A stretch of DNA of 64,000 bases, taken from assembly GCA_900549225.1 (NCBI GenBank), contig URNP01000004.1, positions 10,249-74,248 of the forward strand, given 5' to 3'. The position numbers and the translations under genes are program-made. Each line of letters opens with the position of its first letter. Position 1 is the first letter of the stretch. The notes under the pieces are model-generated. The model did not search any database. It worked only from the letters and a program-made list of their open reading frames with translations, and was not told the DNA's origin. Shown in pieces: positions 43,601-45,774 of the stretch. The DNA comes from an uncultured Eubacteriales bacterium (GTDB taxonomy: Bacteria; Bacillota; Clostridia; Christensenellales; CAG-917).

Positions 43601-43777
43601 TGCATCTTGCGGACCTATGTACTCCGAGTTGCTCGGTTCGTCGTCATCTGGCGTCGGCGTAGGAATAACCGGGTTGTCGACGTTTCCGCCACCTGCATGG
43701 TCGCACGCTACCATGCCGAAAATCATCGTGATAATCAGCACGAGCAACAATACGAGCGATAACTTTCTCATTCTCAT
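16631..43777 (-). CDS. Giant modular surface lipoprotein, about 9,048 residues
   Basis: One uninterrupted frame of 27 kb, 42% of the window. The start is the ATG at 43777 with GGAGGAG just upstream; earlier in-frame starts would precede the promoter's transcript. The N-terminus is a lipoprotein signal (MRMRKLSLVLLLVLIITM, then FGMVAC with the acylated cysteine at C25), followed by a PTPTPDDDEPS linker. Residues about 130-6200 hold about fourteen degenerate modules of 250-600 residues. Each has amphipathic beta strands (LDLxLDIDL type), a G-IYY-xxG-xxYLDxSGLG motif, a hydrophobic GLL segment and an A/S/T/D-rich linker. Residues about 6,850-9,040 are beta-sandwich, Ig-like repeats joined by VxVxxR. 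No LPXTG, S-layer or enzymatic motif is seen. I do not recognise the family. An envelope-anchored structural, adhesive or lipid-handling role is inference. Confidence 0.9.
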   Translation of the reverse strand: MRMRKLSLVLLLVLIITMIFGMVACDHAGGGNVDNPVIPTPTPDDDEPSNSEYIGPQDAWKLFKDAALLEAGAEKDKQYINVDTAFVLGFAKDSYESLIVARFAGKIDRVNDDNSQILVEFWKLGKDQIAGRTLDRQTITDMAKDGKGTMLFGAYYYNGKLVADMRGIKKGDGVHVVYTDTINMSTFVARFSDALEQLDLSSILYDTIMGYDIGGLVNSLIKIDIAHLTVEELLVNILFGSSKSTLVDYGNGRQVLRIPCDLGLIVTLIPFVQGLIPENIIGLVKDVLGLDLGKIGALAGVALYLEADIYNGSLKETNFSIDVNLNSSGIPDIQEKYGTFQSEFGIDLGYAKAEFAGTPDLDVKDILANRTGSDGKTLLEAIETAQQYSFLTLDGAITLSLDFAQKKVSIDNVVDSFGTLISNLLKQNLDAELLAALQPLFAKEIDFASGTVQLTITLQGEINTRNPEDTKLAVRVLGRDNRERLSALYKGSLNGIYIDASGLLGSNGTKFKIDDINVNQLLDDLIGQLFDKIKGAIDGLKGDATSQAARDYFADGMKAQAIQQALVDNGELIVQHGAFESADGDGSVDVLALVSTILDHINVDMDENIFNINGIQFDLTRDLLETIFGMVFTGNNIGADIPISEASLTYTNKGAQQEKSIKLDATLGIREYNETHTDFTLDPLIGLGLSIDVTFGKITNQGQFEKNFTDLEQDLADNPGAYLPILKNGALNTDLLHVNLSTGLSIDIDTLKGKLAEISIDLPDQELGNLFKGVLVNVLLELDNIEGGLKLDVNADLDLTGGLDTSAILDILLKSSAKIAITRRSDVEGNNPLLAIYLQDGWAYLKADLLCINVKEIKIDVKELIGMLGLDGDGSQNDAQEAAVADETTPKDGLNVNSILGFVAGIIDGFKLGNHAFEVVLAAGLFDKVLNILGLSYDQTYWLDLNGEYVSFADTSRNTDEFYLKSGKFYTFSTAANGTHWFDVATGKYIAKSAQSAPANYALSGKFYTFNESDNTYTEATEENGTHWYDVATKQYVAKNTQAAPANYALSGKYYLVEAADNGEYWFDIATNQYVAKSTQAASENYEKSGKYYSYDSSSGEYNAAANGEYWFNIATGKYVKTATLTPYKAFGGKEYYHNDFYNDYREVQNNVKIGFASTDFDGGIRIALNDGLYLPDFQLGIFLSLGNNVSLDLSLNGLSAGLNDKTTDYLENDKLQKDSFTEILEYPFVGLDLTLGIEFTADQGSRELVFGEGKYWLNENGEYIEIEKTPVPSTYTGVLYYKDSNGNFKEENITKATLAFDSEMDINYELRVAGQLDLSPILKYLLFKETQINTKNNHSELLVELTGKKFGQDRKVLLGIYYTSGVLYLDASNFGLGKIQTEIDLYEVILSLLVKDTTVSVNGTATAEALIASATGVDDTDARRALALDIIATLSSDNVKLQIAKGLTDIVYQIIGIDASDITAWAQIAWANVKDKFDNKPVRVGVDINTDEGQKLAGAEIYIGTTVKSADGATLNPLELTIGGSAIEPIKIVRDGEAAQTMAQYITSEDEDVYESIPLFNDYGDITIPSIYAEIKGTFSVGAHQGNTSWTVGEWIASFLDESNPQLNSFIRQLLLTYSVPVEAGAEIGFRIALNANLNPDVPVDLTQNAVFKKYANSELANLARFVEVYKLDGTKYTLLTDEERDLTSDKKYAGDVYLKQYVTGGIALNEVTDLAYRGEGYVLVDDAYVKVNITDENANQFANDRVFTKASLLDIAYIASHSDIAIEIYNRSIVDIDAMTNQDKIEHVILALRLQSTGENAQGNAVSTVYLDLSNDFHVALSNIDLGALLGGLIGGGNSSEAGATTMADEESGGIDIMGILGSVLGGIIGYIGVGSDGLQINFAEGLIVTLVQMLAGKQVDPEKFIKLNSDRSYLALAWKNDYNIRLNAEISPVYIGLEISEINLALGKEGGVLPEDFDSTIYTTVENLDTLSLNLDLGLDLKIKGQKEQIRIENYLDLFIKDLGIELGLDMYDDIEYDVRISLGANLALNEPNDTNIVLEISLNDNDTVIKNIIAVYIEGQNVYFDLGDLGREPFYLEKTNISEVVCDAIVKLLGDIKSQINNSEASTASDESTLSAEEQMQVVLNIADGKLSALVMQNVLVGLIAALTSKGESDLKVDENLEKLDLDIQVGVDLQLDPSISLDINVDSKLIALGVNIGNIDVATGKNEDGAYGTIKNKARKGIDKFVELTETEKDTYKGDRYRLDATGKYVKADDGAYRSYYKGLQEAHIIALDLSLIVDYYASATYVLVTDKKALESFSPQDRYSLNYDGRFVQDDNGSYIRDGFAFDELLNLVLGMDGLQSILNTMLPQIRINTDNEEFKAEIIKDKFSVGDLLKRLGLNLMLSDKMDDGFKLDVKARLNLQAMGMEDITKIDFGNLDVNTILKGLEASIGIDFDYEHEQSNAYLNIYLLNGDVYVDLAGIGGPRVQVGLFELLGRLGVDLASSSDASTADDTTTGDTQDKGLDVAQLLNTIVSKLVLSAAPWKADSNINKIESLGVFLRANFINDLLSMLFKQEVNSENAVIDEAQSGIFLYPQTAELFKGYLDNALALQLKLALANKKDPIKDEDGNTRPFTFDLKLGVDAKVGLESVNDYQTLLDNDERLEFISLDDYIANILALIGGFRGENYQRETELVDNGIYYAFNESEGGEYLLKTGMYRKPNFNVDANGAFVFDEATGEYRLIGEGEVLEEGTKRYSKEDLTGVTMYARSYATVQTSAEDGKQYAYYVNYVQSEDDDAVYVYDAQNDIYVNRNDANAPQSTVFYKRVLEAMTVTETDADGNVTTRNALAKEAKLYKKCGQETYQDQNISLSVSGLIYFNSASAEVVNAGGLLPNAFRDMIINLQTLSAFNAGIGLRISANIDLAALDLQGLASGGSFGDFIGNSDLSKVELAIQFVEVDSEGYFAKYDTAKGTKDGNDKVLGGMYLSGGTFYLDLTGVVGTAENYSKIENFVDFAKKVIDKFGSKGGDKENNGAQTASDEQDLRSATRDAVVLLAYSDAQFQIQITKALIAFVLATFMPDLGSLEEVFDVFNVSLGVDIGQPVYKSLADLQNSDNLDDQDLYKKFTTDDEYKQHRYKYYGTEDLSQVVKTDAYYVAGGKYYQAATTDVCEVTVDGESGTVKPTEGALKTRYADGKLPEGKTFGVYLNGTYTVITKVVEGKYIHSNANYYAKVAGIDGPISLRSYRMYRKDANGTESVTDTYIAGDTYVRYNGEERDIEELRSRLFGYVKDVNGDWYRTVNLYSSISDFYLGLDVAIGCVNMGLKLGGIELGVGAGNNLLPAYIRDGKAHSRIVDGKDIEYTDELTEADKEAYDDIPTNMFYDTIITVGFSVELELGITEGTLDFGKILSKIVGDLTGVVVEMPSTTKGYSSAHFRLDVSLMVDIYDLTKSELKIELINVTETGYESLWLGAYYVNNTIYLNLEEAFNIQKVAIGGLNIAEILKDYIIDFDDEELFVAGNRAKDASTDEASVAADANGSDISLSDKELAFSMLINKDLLTLKLGDKLFDTILEYIPEELLGFDIKDLFYQEINGGLQVELDTSDSINLSVDVALGLDGDRYNKDSDYTESTEATLAEKVKNGTSKYYVFRKSETGTGNYVKESAGSNFVRAIKPDDSSEIKAADNRYDKYIVNCDESTNRLYLLKVVDNGKGDGSEVYDTTKLSMLEGEAVYKHVAGAVANKSYVSDGGKYDTTLKLSLAIKNLDVAFTNSRTYVLSGDELAEYTNMDDVDRFTLSETIDITAQFKSGKDNEIDLSAVLQAFFPSLTDDQLLVIKAQSDKGGDIDRSLQLVVDADIQVAALLNFMRTELVKYAGDDDQFDGDMDLFTVIDLLKKVIENIDKTQLVNLIADIASYVNLSVRLQTKGGNDSDYHDMLGIYMVGGTFTLLDESKGELDENNENYVDPSERYDHYFETKNGSYSLESGKYNYIRSSEYSGTRYSYDSSYCYKNEKGRYKRENGGLFVDLSYFNIPSLRVDANEIRKLVSGLFKPNSTDAMATADDTTGDDTPDDGEKEKISFPLVKDDKILGYIRTFAYGLQITSRYIKVLAKADYINSILSLVMGENAIQFDDSKFVNQPNVTLYTDNTRYSYTSAQDIVDEFKREYGKATTESAKKELVKNLEKTLTKSKYLYDVTGYTGEGAQNKGIYYKAADGAFVQKSEMAETERKAYDEQVQNGRASYYDVKKVNVYIKLAEGVYVLYADATQTQLNKCEKVADLQNDYLVRVPKLYYYASEKAEEPVAVNFRYSVVQPLQARNEFLSVNLYLWNHKLSVAINAPKINVTKFQYVTGEEAKNKLSFENIADGARYINTEEVIYTSVDKVTDGIGNWKFDYYENDEFSTTKYKDGPRFYEYKDKYIEINPDTLFVKDGDGKYQKAAADWTSMPDFIGEMEKDSAKEYYVDATSAYVRIQRVFIYKKEVYNTEKKVLLSADDKVEDSDYFIKVQQNSSVEKPDFSKTEYADYAYKEYVDSDNLYYISLALRGSLFLQAGKIYLPYKDYAEVYKSIRKVEPTFEFIKNKGIAYKKFQGDYVKVTEKDDLAKLNENNGLFVLVNGELDEKYSGVNEALGDVLGSILGAMKGKFQIAEDMTFNIYFSLRLNLGFKLYILPSFGIDIRDLDVAIDVWGEQNDLMADGNYVTSEDRDANKYDGKLLDGTKPHILGIYYDNDQDTGKAGLYVDAEALLGKDAKLFVDMSEYSLEDVLTGLVANIGSNNAADAAVASDSVTDKNPDKQDPDAASLFINIFTNAIALNVTSGFAKVLLNELIADSASITSMLPNLKVYLKQNLNPYDITIGAILFNERGDIPVLNLGLNIQGLNGVAGESSSIEFGRKEDILNMQQGSNAIFYYANFYRDNGNTDYSNYYGKNYNAKDYVKLFKDKVGNEYYYKGVTYEELSDSEKDTYEGTIYKKKDNKYEELADSEKDTYEGKLYKKASGYTLVKSDDGYTATAKVGGEYAIYASKDGTVAGPEDRYMKAAPVMSEVLTSRQTAYKGDLYTDVDGIYMLVYERLNDIAGNNHLGEKYREYRELVSNNQFRSFTGTLYTVDNNGNFVRVNKDELQGFTGDGNLQYVLASDYPSENANEKGAGKEVVYNGQKYYRIDPNGNGYTDMDEADAFKAAHANVKVYKQVTDFTNYTKALALNLGDLLGGGAFDVASVLAELNTVELGLNFDIRTTLDDVINWTYQFTKFIDDKTICEYLYFIATSLKNNAEFQSLIGLNLDLKAYLQTANLVKMISGDTSVGILQVLEGAKIYLELTYETNFHGEQKPKALLWVEIKDGKLYLNIDASQIGDIVGWGDFFSYGVVKGLDLSSILGTSATSASAQAFTAADDEEANTGLIPANVWSILNVVLGRLLIANDFITVGLNETLIADLIGMLAGSDSEILQGIGEFLPKLRTTDTKDTSGITINFYGNSPSIDINLGFKVGMLYYETVANFNAMYGASGKYFNGSNWSGKTFVKDANGEYTQGTGADDDNTYVLVSTDDYALVAYAYPAWSGDTYDYENGEFVKHTATGTKGAYLKQGDFAIAISLGKIYARVNKDFSVDKDEKFADITYVESENGAYVKDGENYRLATADDKGTRYEKQVSYDKYVGLKNAKAHLELSIDISLYGSAPKEGSANEIDLSEILDLVMGLINPNSAVSGSTLKLNIVNELGNNTGAYLTLDLVANIDVEKFKVDLGIELNKHSKGATADRTLLGIYLVDNAIYVDLSGILGNTAKVAVTDINLDGLLEGVLGKFLNESNGAESMQAQTANSGDIDTIKDTMKDYAYFMINVTPQKLLLQLNSDLINAIYRKIMAIRGLDSTKDLLPDIGDILFRMDATGGKTEFSLNIRLSDGLYFCLDIPAASITKDISQSILSRFEVNPSSYIKILSLDLEALVNGTGTFNISDLNLPTIGLTLTLDLTMTSKNLKPGQDGYRESLAGWVQDLLANLLGGQAIFGKFSELTFVDANTLKDSDGKVHDGKVYVKNSEGAYEVFTGTSYDSSTTYYKYTLADVNITMASEAINLTIDIAANINIAPILAYGIGGILFSDIAVDIKAGDPINSTILSVYYLGSSRLMKKTSGSGWELTTGSYDSYTKDEIYSDALYIDASGLGLGKIKFQGIAGLLGATPSYGASTASDAVASVDASTSDADASAEAKAAASGSALYLQIDIENGRLGMSFDNAFISTLIDMLGLDLGDITLPPIKSVKLDVNLGAGGLESINLNAQLDSVGTGANVAIKNFALGFGQSKVDSEKLIESVKTGYAGLTFSKTSGLMSLVQNVIDNLKPGLNLEIQNTVWSAYTGWVSLGFVGVPRIYSGYEHSTITLSGKKDYTATNLVEDASNPSAKSYKLLLGLGLNRASVKDTVGLNVIFGGNNVFLSDIKVGGNTVDLVSGIPAIGAYLKCLDLGTLLADAFPLKLVSGTDGDDATYEYPSAKTAADTSTQASSGWNDPVKKESYSYPANLENLIKSVDVNLFNNNGYWPYFAGAKKASNGAGKISLKVELNKDAYNELIIMVSCILMNLMRNGDNNADSKSSGSNVYFVNVKDIGSATDISPSDKPYGTTTKPITDFFDGLDTLLAKNATTQEKVDYVEPYMRSIPFALLKWAMECIVGPAINMDGIWGAIQRLAGDTLENLTKLIGGILPLPFASGTINPSINIYIDINPTASDYGCNSGETVAPGIQAIEIMVNGKKNGIGTEMLYNEKVGSGTGDFNFATRPTKQTSNVKDAWDFFMLRITPYSINHADYKTGLLYFDESESAGNIGVEPPTEIVIEDPATRKGYAISGGARKDFELRDSFFLDETLFPQKATVTFPIIIDGKQMTSYNSGSQYQDATGTYIVWDGASVDLTAANSETADEDGRRLAGYVYGYALNTVLYAIPVYVTNDKEVQSVKGLYRNGDGTYGTKNLNIDIDTQSSKFMAELPDLVQISFSTGKATFGTYLQDSLGNMAYAVINPISGAPSENGYQILVQPTQEEIDKGAAANVNKDGNKYVLMPAYVAGLVTEQDANGNTVYKTIKVKNASGEEVEYYVLSRSNLPTGKQFPAGTIEWNTDEFTYDWQGSTSWNTDSASNSVKVGFTYQWGLGKAVKGSIELSAKNYKISHLTQMMKADATGEADTASAEKFTNARDNNGNYSTVLNLDAMLINANTWKLAEYIKQFKFINSKNVAGKNMNGYDVEWDLTELEKALDAIARKNDNGDIVGYDYYKGVDVTVKAKVGGNRFSISTTVTKKTIGDETSGFVGQKTTYTGGLAQEVNVRIVVNPFVYDSMSKAITFDQYSYDKITVASLGNNFVLNVKDASGNKVEKTLTVGNGLRVEAPFIKAGETYYDAYDNGVHNLTSDEITYEGYTNQRTYPLYAKLTIGTDYSGTQEIYVPIEVNALKPTTLALNVEHEDTLNPTWYENERYQSFSVSFGTATHTMFPDWSTVKYYTNAACTKLKAEQNIFDGGTIYAQVEAYTTLDGTKDGTKLALVNSGKVDEDGNAIYTAQTITLKLSVEKQTVKSVNFFYNEAIGDVAAYVRANADDQAKLDILKEALANVSNYEGTVYQQTHAIDEVAYGIDPINFAKNPSDYFKTSKWGDALGGTPVLVTLDKGEPYIAYVQSFDGIVSSVGIEGVEKTAYLTIGGQKVSFRINMPDYTFTSGTFNDGESKLNVTGGKIAGVGEETIQLSYNVFDEWKLPSTAKVTTGEGKGETEVEVKWIDYSAPNKDELNGRDYVERKYFFFDGLSIRYPSADAFTARIYVTGFNAAVDVKPDGMCNADGTLKAYDAFDKFTFATTATVEIGETTHYNVPLHWLDTSMPTAEEIKNGSFTRKAYVTGQSANGETVVKDFTFTINNEFTLDSITGDSKNGFSVDIDADHFYGGLIKSTTLNVTDKKIPVTLAWSDDYTAAGFDGNMTLTISSDALTSDVTIKVKVASAGIEGLVGGKDYTLDPYGVNSTLFPSGSTQRVKVKSASADKTVQDQLVTVEYDFGGEDFYANISQYFGKKYTVGVRYRYNAGKNENVETGEIKVTVLNRSIMYMSDYENRSIVVDTFLHKDASYLAKVMSITTVGGDVFDAHFDWSDVDKLIKNGTSNTAYMATAVVPVSHANGTHVLADIGNGEEYVALEDYLEFKRKTDANFELPEGTTRYMLAKQRVNVPVTVLERTIVDAELKLDDTGLKYLYSDSSKYSTITDTLVGESGDGRYIDIVYNKTTGMPEQYVYYNHFAYVGADRLPDTMTLKFANGDVGNYYITYENAPEASDLKDLSATLERTMTVHVWNERGEGEDRREVMDAFEMTIRICVSKVTLTNSDLAYKEMSVGTYKNNKDVYVDRDSDTSVFNTAKYASEATYYVGAQFVSAYAWWNEGKIANGSGYDYTSTYLKRHGFTDTDGVYPGIYSVYGGFATESDYAHVKFYVYNADTKNYVKFAGDVNTIDPKTFKTADGQDLYLFTYVTTQTFDVTWNAEKAEYTYRGGNVAVEATLASRAQGNATGTTVDVTVHIANSRLTGEAQLVKGDTYALYKNGVFEIDPYASGNVFARKTGYSGDRYEKSSVATSGYVKNNLDGTYKLVNGEYVELTVAELNRDYVNFPTRLNVALANGKSVDVPVVWDFSGVNVTYAGGEYYAYAIVNYGGEYNYKANDKSAVNEIGTQRIRFTVKVLDRSVESIVSDSELQKLTGYALATDKTYINPYEYIKPTMPDSLTFKERTGKIVDGKAETADVVYTTRNASHLLVWSFDEFRPKYTGGVIYVTAKLIGVDGNVQEYKIPFLVKKMIANNLEEATTGKDSSGNTILTKVSNGYSTTVENSTAKTAFSLDPNNPKRLTMPFTYIATFSVSTPKYERNADGEYVISGYEAAANETLEFYYAIVSMPADEQYTVSASGITTTASGRNAIVQLADQERITVGITQINDNVKPTAPEASSLRNGTTLQTTYSVGSVKVNVVWFGKAYVYTASKTNPTLEASYDVMFSSTSGTLTLPTSSDRKIVYKLYAAIGTVVDNNGTVLTTTTADADWKNGSDVIVAKGKTIPQYQAVTGMIEI
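16640..23300 (-). repeat. Ig-like repeat region of the giant protein (C-terminal quarter)
   Basis: Encodes residues of about 6,830-9,040. Successive units of about 150-250 residues share a pattern: a strand ending in VPVxWDFS or LVWSFDEF, then TYAGGEYYAYAIV, then a closing FTVKVLDRSV. The joining motif VxVxxR recurs at VTVLNRSIM, VTVLERTIV, VHIANSRL and VKVLDRSV. The layout is that of bacterial Ig-like surface modules. The unit count was not determined exactly. Confidence 0.6.
28855..28990 (-). repeat. Two tandem YEEL-DSEKDTYEG repeats in the giant protein
   Basis: The peptide reads YEELSDSEKDTYEG-TIYKKK and then YEELADSEKDTYEG-KLYKKA directly after it. Related short 'YxKxxDGxYV' inserts occur elsewhere in the protein (for example near 37040 and 31180), always between the large beta modules. 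Confidence 0.75.
40370..40960 (-). repeat. Five tandem ~40-residue repeats inside the giant protein
   Basis: Units of about 120-135 bp encode the pattern [E/T]-[Y/H]-W-F-D-I/V-A-T-G/N-K/Q-Y-V-A-K, then SAPANYALSGKYY. Clear copies lie near 40820, 40690, 40570 and 40440, with a first, diverged copy (TYWLDLNGEYVS) near 40940. Conservation between the copies is far higher than between the large modules, which points to recent duplication or ongoing expansion. Confidence 0.85.
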
Positions 43778-43841
43778 AATCTCCTCCGAAACATACGCCT
43801 CTACGCGTGTAGCGCATATGTGTAGATTATTATACAGTCCA

Positions 43842-43870
43842 ATTATACGTTTTTTTTCGCTGTTTGTCAA
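43842..43870 (-). promoter_or_regulatory. Perfect-consensus promoter of the giant gene
   Basis: TTGACA (43870-43865), exactly 17 bp, TATAAT (43847-43842) on the minus strand. The start of transcription should be near 43835, giving a 58-nt leader. A second TATAAT-like sequence lies downstream near 43830. A promoter this close to consensus suggests strong expression unless repressed. Confidence 0.9.
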
Positions 43871-44246
43871 TACTTATCTCATTAGAATAACGATTACAAT
43901 ACCTTGTGGTGTGAGCGATTCACTCCCACAACCTATTGCGTAAAACGACGAATTTCGTGCCGATTTTCACTCACAAACACCGAAAAATCGCCGTTTTTCC
44001 TTTATTTCCCGCAATTTTGCGATTTTGCTTGCTAAAATTGCGATTTTTCGCATTCTAACCGCATATTTATCATCGATTCGTTGATTTTTGACTTTTGTTT
44101 TTACACGGATAGATTACGCGAAAGTTTTTTTGAAACGCAATAATTTTTCCGTTTCCGTTTCTTTGTGCTTTTTCGACCTTTTTCGCATAAATCACGGTAT
44201 CTAACCGCGTATTTTTTATCTTCGCCGAGCACAAAGTCCGCGTCGA
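43871..44246. other. Intergenic AT-rich region with short repeats, no gene seen
   Basis: Between the divergent giant gene and DUF1624 gene. It holds a 15-nt direct repeat TCTAACCGCRTATTT at 44054-44068 and 44200-44214, each with a nearby TTTTTCGCAT, and an inverted repeat CGCAATTTT/AAAATTGCG at 44010-44018 and 44034-44042. These could be operator sites for the divergent promoters; this is not supported beyond position. Confidence 0.45.
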
Positions 44247-44275
44247 TTGACAGTGTGCAAGAATAGTGCTATATT
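44247..44275 (+). promoter_or_regulatory. Promoter of the DUF1624 acyltransferase gene
   Basis: TTGACA (44247-44252), 17-bp spacer, TATATT (44270-44275). The expected transcription start falls on or next to the A of the ATG at 44282, so the mRNA would be leaderless. No ribosome binding site is visible before the ATG. Confidence 0.8.
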
Positions 44276-44281
44276 CATTTT

Positions 44282-45337
44282 ATGCAAACGACCGTACAAA
44301 AAAATCCCCTTATCGCAGAGGACGCTCAAATCACTCTCGCGCCGAGGCATAAACGCAACAGAATCTGGGAAATCGACTTCCTCAGAGGCGTTTGCGTATT
44401 GCTGATGATTCTCGACCATTTGGCGATTTTGCTCGGTTCGTATTTCGGTCCGCAATGGTACGGTTACGGGTTCGGTCGCAGGGGCGTCGGCGACGCTTTC
44501 ACTACGTTTTGTTACAACTGGGTAAACGGGAGCGCAAGCGATGTTCGCGACGTAATTCACCCCATCGTTCTGTTCGTGTTTTTCTCCATTTCCGGCATAT
44601 CTTGCACCTTTTCACGCAACAACGCAAAACGCGGATTCCAACTGTTGATTGTTGCGTTGATTTACACGCTCGGCTCGTATATCGCGCAAGAATATATGGG
44701 AATAAGCGGCGTTTTCGTGGCGTTCGGAGTGTTGGATTTTCTTGCGGTATCGATGCTTATCTACGCTCTCGTTTCTTTCTTGACGAGGGACAATCGATGG
44801 GCAATGGTCGGCGCAAGCGTAGTGCTTATAACGGTGACTTTGTGTCTGTATTTTTGCTACACGCCGCCTGCAACGACTCCGAAAATATTCGCAATTGTGT
44901 TTCCCCCTCACGATTTCTGGGGCAATCCGTCGCTATTCTACTCTCACGCGGAGTTCTCTCCCGGAGATTTGTTTACACTCATCCCCTACACCGCTTTTTA
45001 TTTTGCTGGCGTACTTATCGGCGAGTTATTCTATTACGAAAGGCTGTCTCTCGTCCGCTTCGAACTCACGAAAGCGCTCTACAAAAAGGCTTGCGACGCC
45101 CTCTATGCAAACGTAGAATCGGAGAAAGAATCGTTGCGTAACTTCTGCACGAATACGCTCACGTTTTTGCTCGGAGCAGGAAAAGTTGCGACTACAGTCG
45201 CAAAAGCAATAGAAAAAGCGGTTTGCTTCTTTGGCAAACACGCCTTGATAGTATACGTCGTTCACGTGGTCTTGCTTGCCGCGCTGTTGAGCCTGATAAG
45301 CGGCTTGTTTATCACACCCGGCAATTTTGGTATTTAA
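44282..45337 (+). CDS. DUF1624 / heparan-alpha-glucosaminide N-acetyltransferase-like membrane protein
   Basis: A 351-residue polytopic membrane protein of about eight hydrophobic segments. The N-terminal RIWEIDFLRGVCVLLMILDH is the signature of the HGSNAT catalytic domain/DUF1624 family, which transfers acetyl groups across the membrane to sugar substrates. The C-terminal FFGKHALIVYVVHVVLLA is also typical. A charged cytoplasmic loop lies around residues 255-300. In Gram-positive bacteria the substrate is generally unknown; envelope polysaccharide is a reasonable guess. The promoter position implies a leaderless transcript; the alternative is an unmapped upstream start. Confidence 0.85.
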   Translation: MQTTVQKNPLIAEDAQITLAPRHKRNRIWEIDFLRGVCVLLMILDHLAILLGSYFGPQWYGYGFGRRGVGDAFTTFCYNWVNGSASDVRDVIHPIVLFVFFSISGISCTFSRNNAKRGFQLLIVALIYTLGSYIAQEYMGISGVFVAFGVLDFLAVSMLIYALVSFLTRDNRWAMVGASVVLITVTLCLYFCYTPPATTPKIFAIVFPPHDFWGNPSLFYSHAEFSPGDLFTLIPYTAFYFAGVLIGELFYYERLSLVRFELTKALYKKACDALYANVESEKESLRNFCTNTLTFLLGAGKVATTVAKAIEKAVCFFGKHALIVYVVHVVLLAALLSLISGLFITPGNFGI

Positions 45338-45338
45338 T

Positions 45339-45361
45339 TATATTGCACCTACGGCGCAGTT
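45339..45361. repeat. TGCACC-type palindrome shared with 4.68 kb
   Basis: TATATTGCACCTACGG followed by CGCAGTT matches 4679-4702 with one difference. In both places it lies at the outer edge of a hairpin-element array downstream of a gene. TGCACC/GGYGCA can form a 6-bp stem with a 3-nt loop. Confidence 0.6.
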
Positions 45362-45429
45362 GACGATGATATTCGTTTAATTGGGCACATAAAATAAATG
45401 CCCCTTCCTCACGTGTTTTTCCCCAAAAA

Positions 45430-45646
45430 AATAAGCGCGCCAAATCGATGCATAACGAGAAAGCACCCCTTGACCGACAACCCTAATTTACTATGCGTAA
45501 ATGAGTTGGCAGGCATTGAATACTGCCAAATCATAGACTAAATAAGCGCACCAAAGCACTGCATAATAAGAAAGGCACGGCTTGAGCCGAAACCCAACGC
45601 ACAAGGCGTACGTGATTTCGGAGCAAGTCGTGTTTTATATAGTAAA
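45430..45646. repeat. Two degraded hairpin-element units in tandem
   Basis: Unit 1 (45430-45536) begins AATAAGCGCGCCAAATCG-ATGCATAACGAG and keeps the inner CAAC...GTTG and TTTAC/GTAAA stems but has lost a pairing right side. Unit 2 (from 45541) begins AATAAGCGCACCAAAGCA and has a wholly different but well-paired interior: CACGGCTTG/CAAGTCGTG, CCGAAA/TTTCGG, ACGC/GCGT. Both left arms are near-copies of the complement of the PH-domain gene's 3' end. Nothing coding is seen here. Confidence 0.65.
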
Positions 45647-45774
45647 AATAAGTGCGCCAAATCGATGCATAACGAGAAAGCGCCCCTTGAATGACAACCC
45701 TAATTTACTAAAGCGTAAATGAGTTGGCAGACAAGGGGCACTGACAATGTTAGGCGCGATTTGGTGCGCTTATT
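45647..45774. repeat. Nested hairpin element, copy 2 (intact), overlapping the stop codon of the PH-domain gene
   Basis: Outer arms AATAAGTGCGCCAAATCG (45647-45664) and CGATTTGGTGCGCTTATT (45757-45774) pair at 16 of 18 positions, the other two being G-T wobbles. GCATAAC (45667-45673) faces GTTAGGC (45749-45755). GCGCCCCTTG faces CAAGGGGCAC (45732-45741), then CAAC/GTTG and TTTAC/GTAAA. The right arm contains the stop codon (45772-45770). Confidence 0.78.

Noticed and set aside
16631..43777. Giant gene as an NRPS or PKS megasynthase
   Set aside because: No adenylation, condensation, ketosynthase or carrier-protein motif is present; the sequence is repetitive beta-rich and carries a lipoprotein signal.
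16631..43777. Giant gene as a sortase-anchored or S-layer protein
   Set aside because: There is no LPXTG motif with a hydrophobic tail and no SLH or CWB2 repeat; the C-terminus simply ends in an Ig-like unit.
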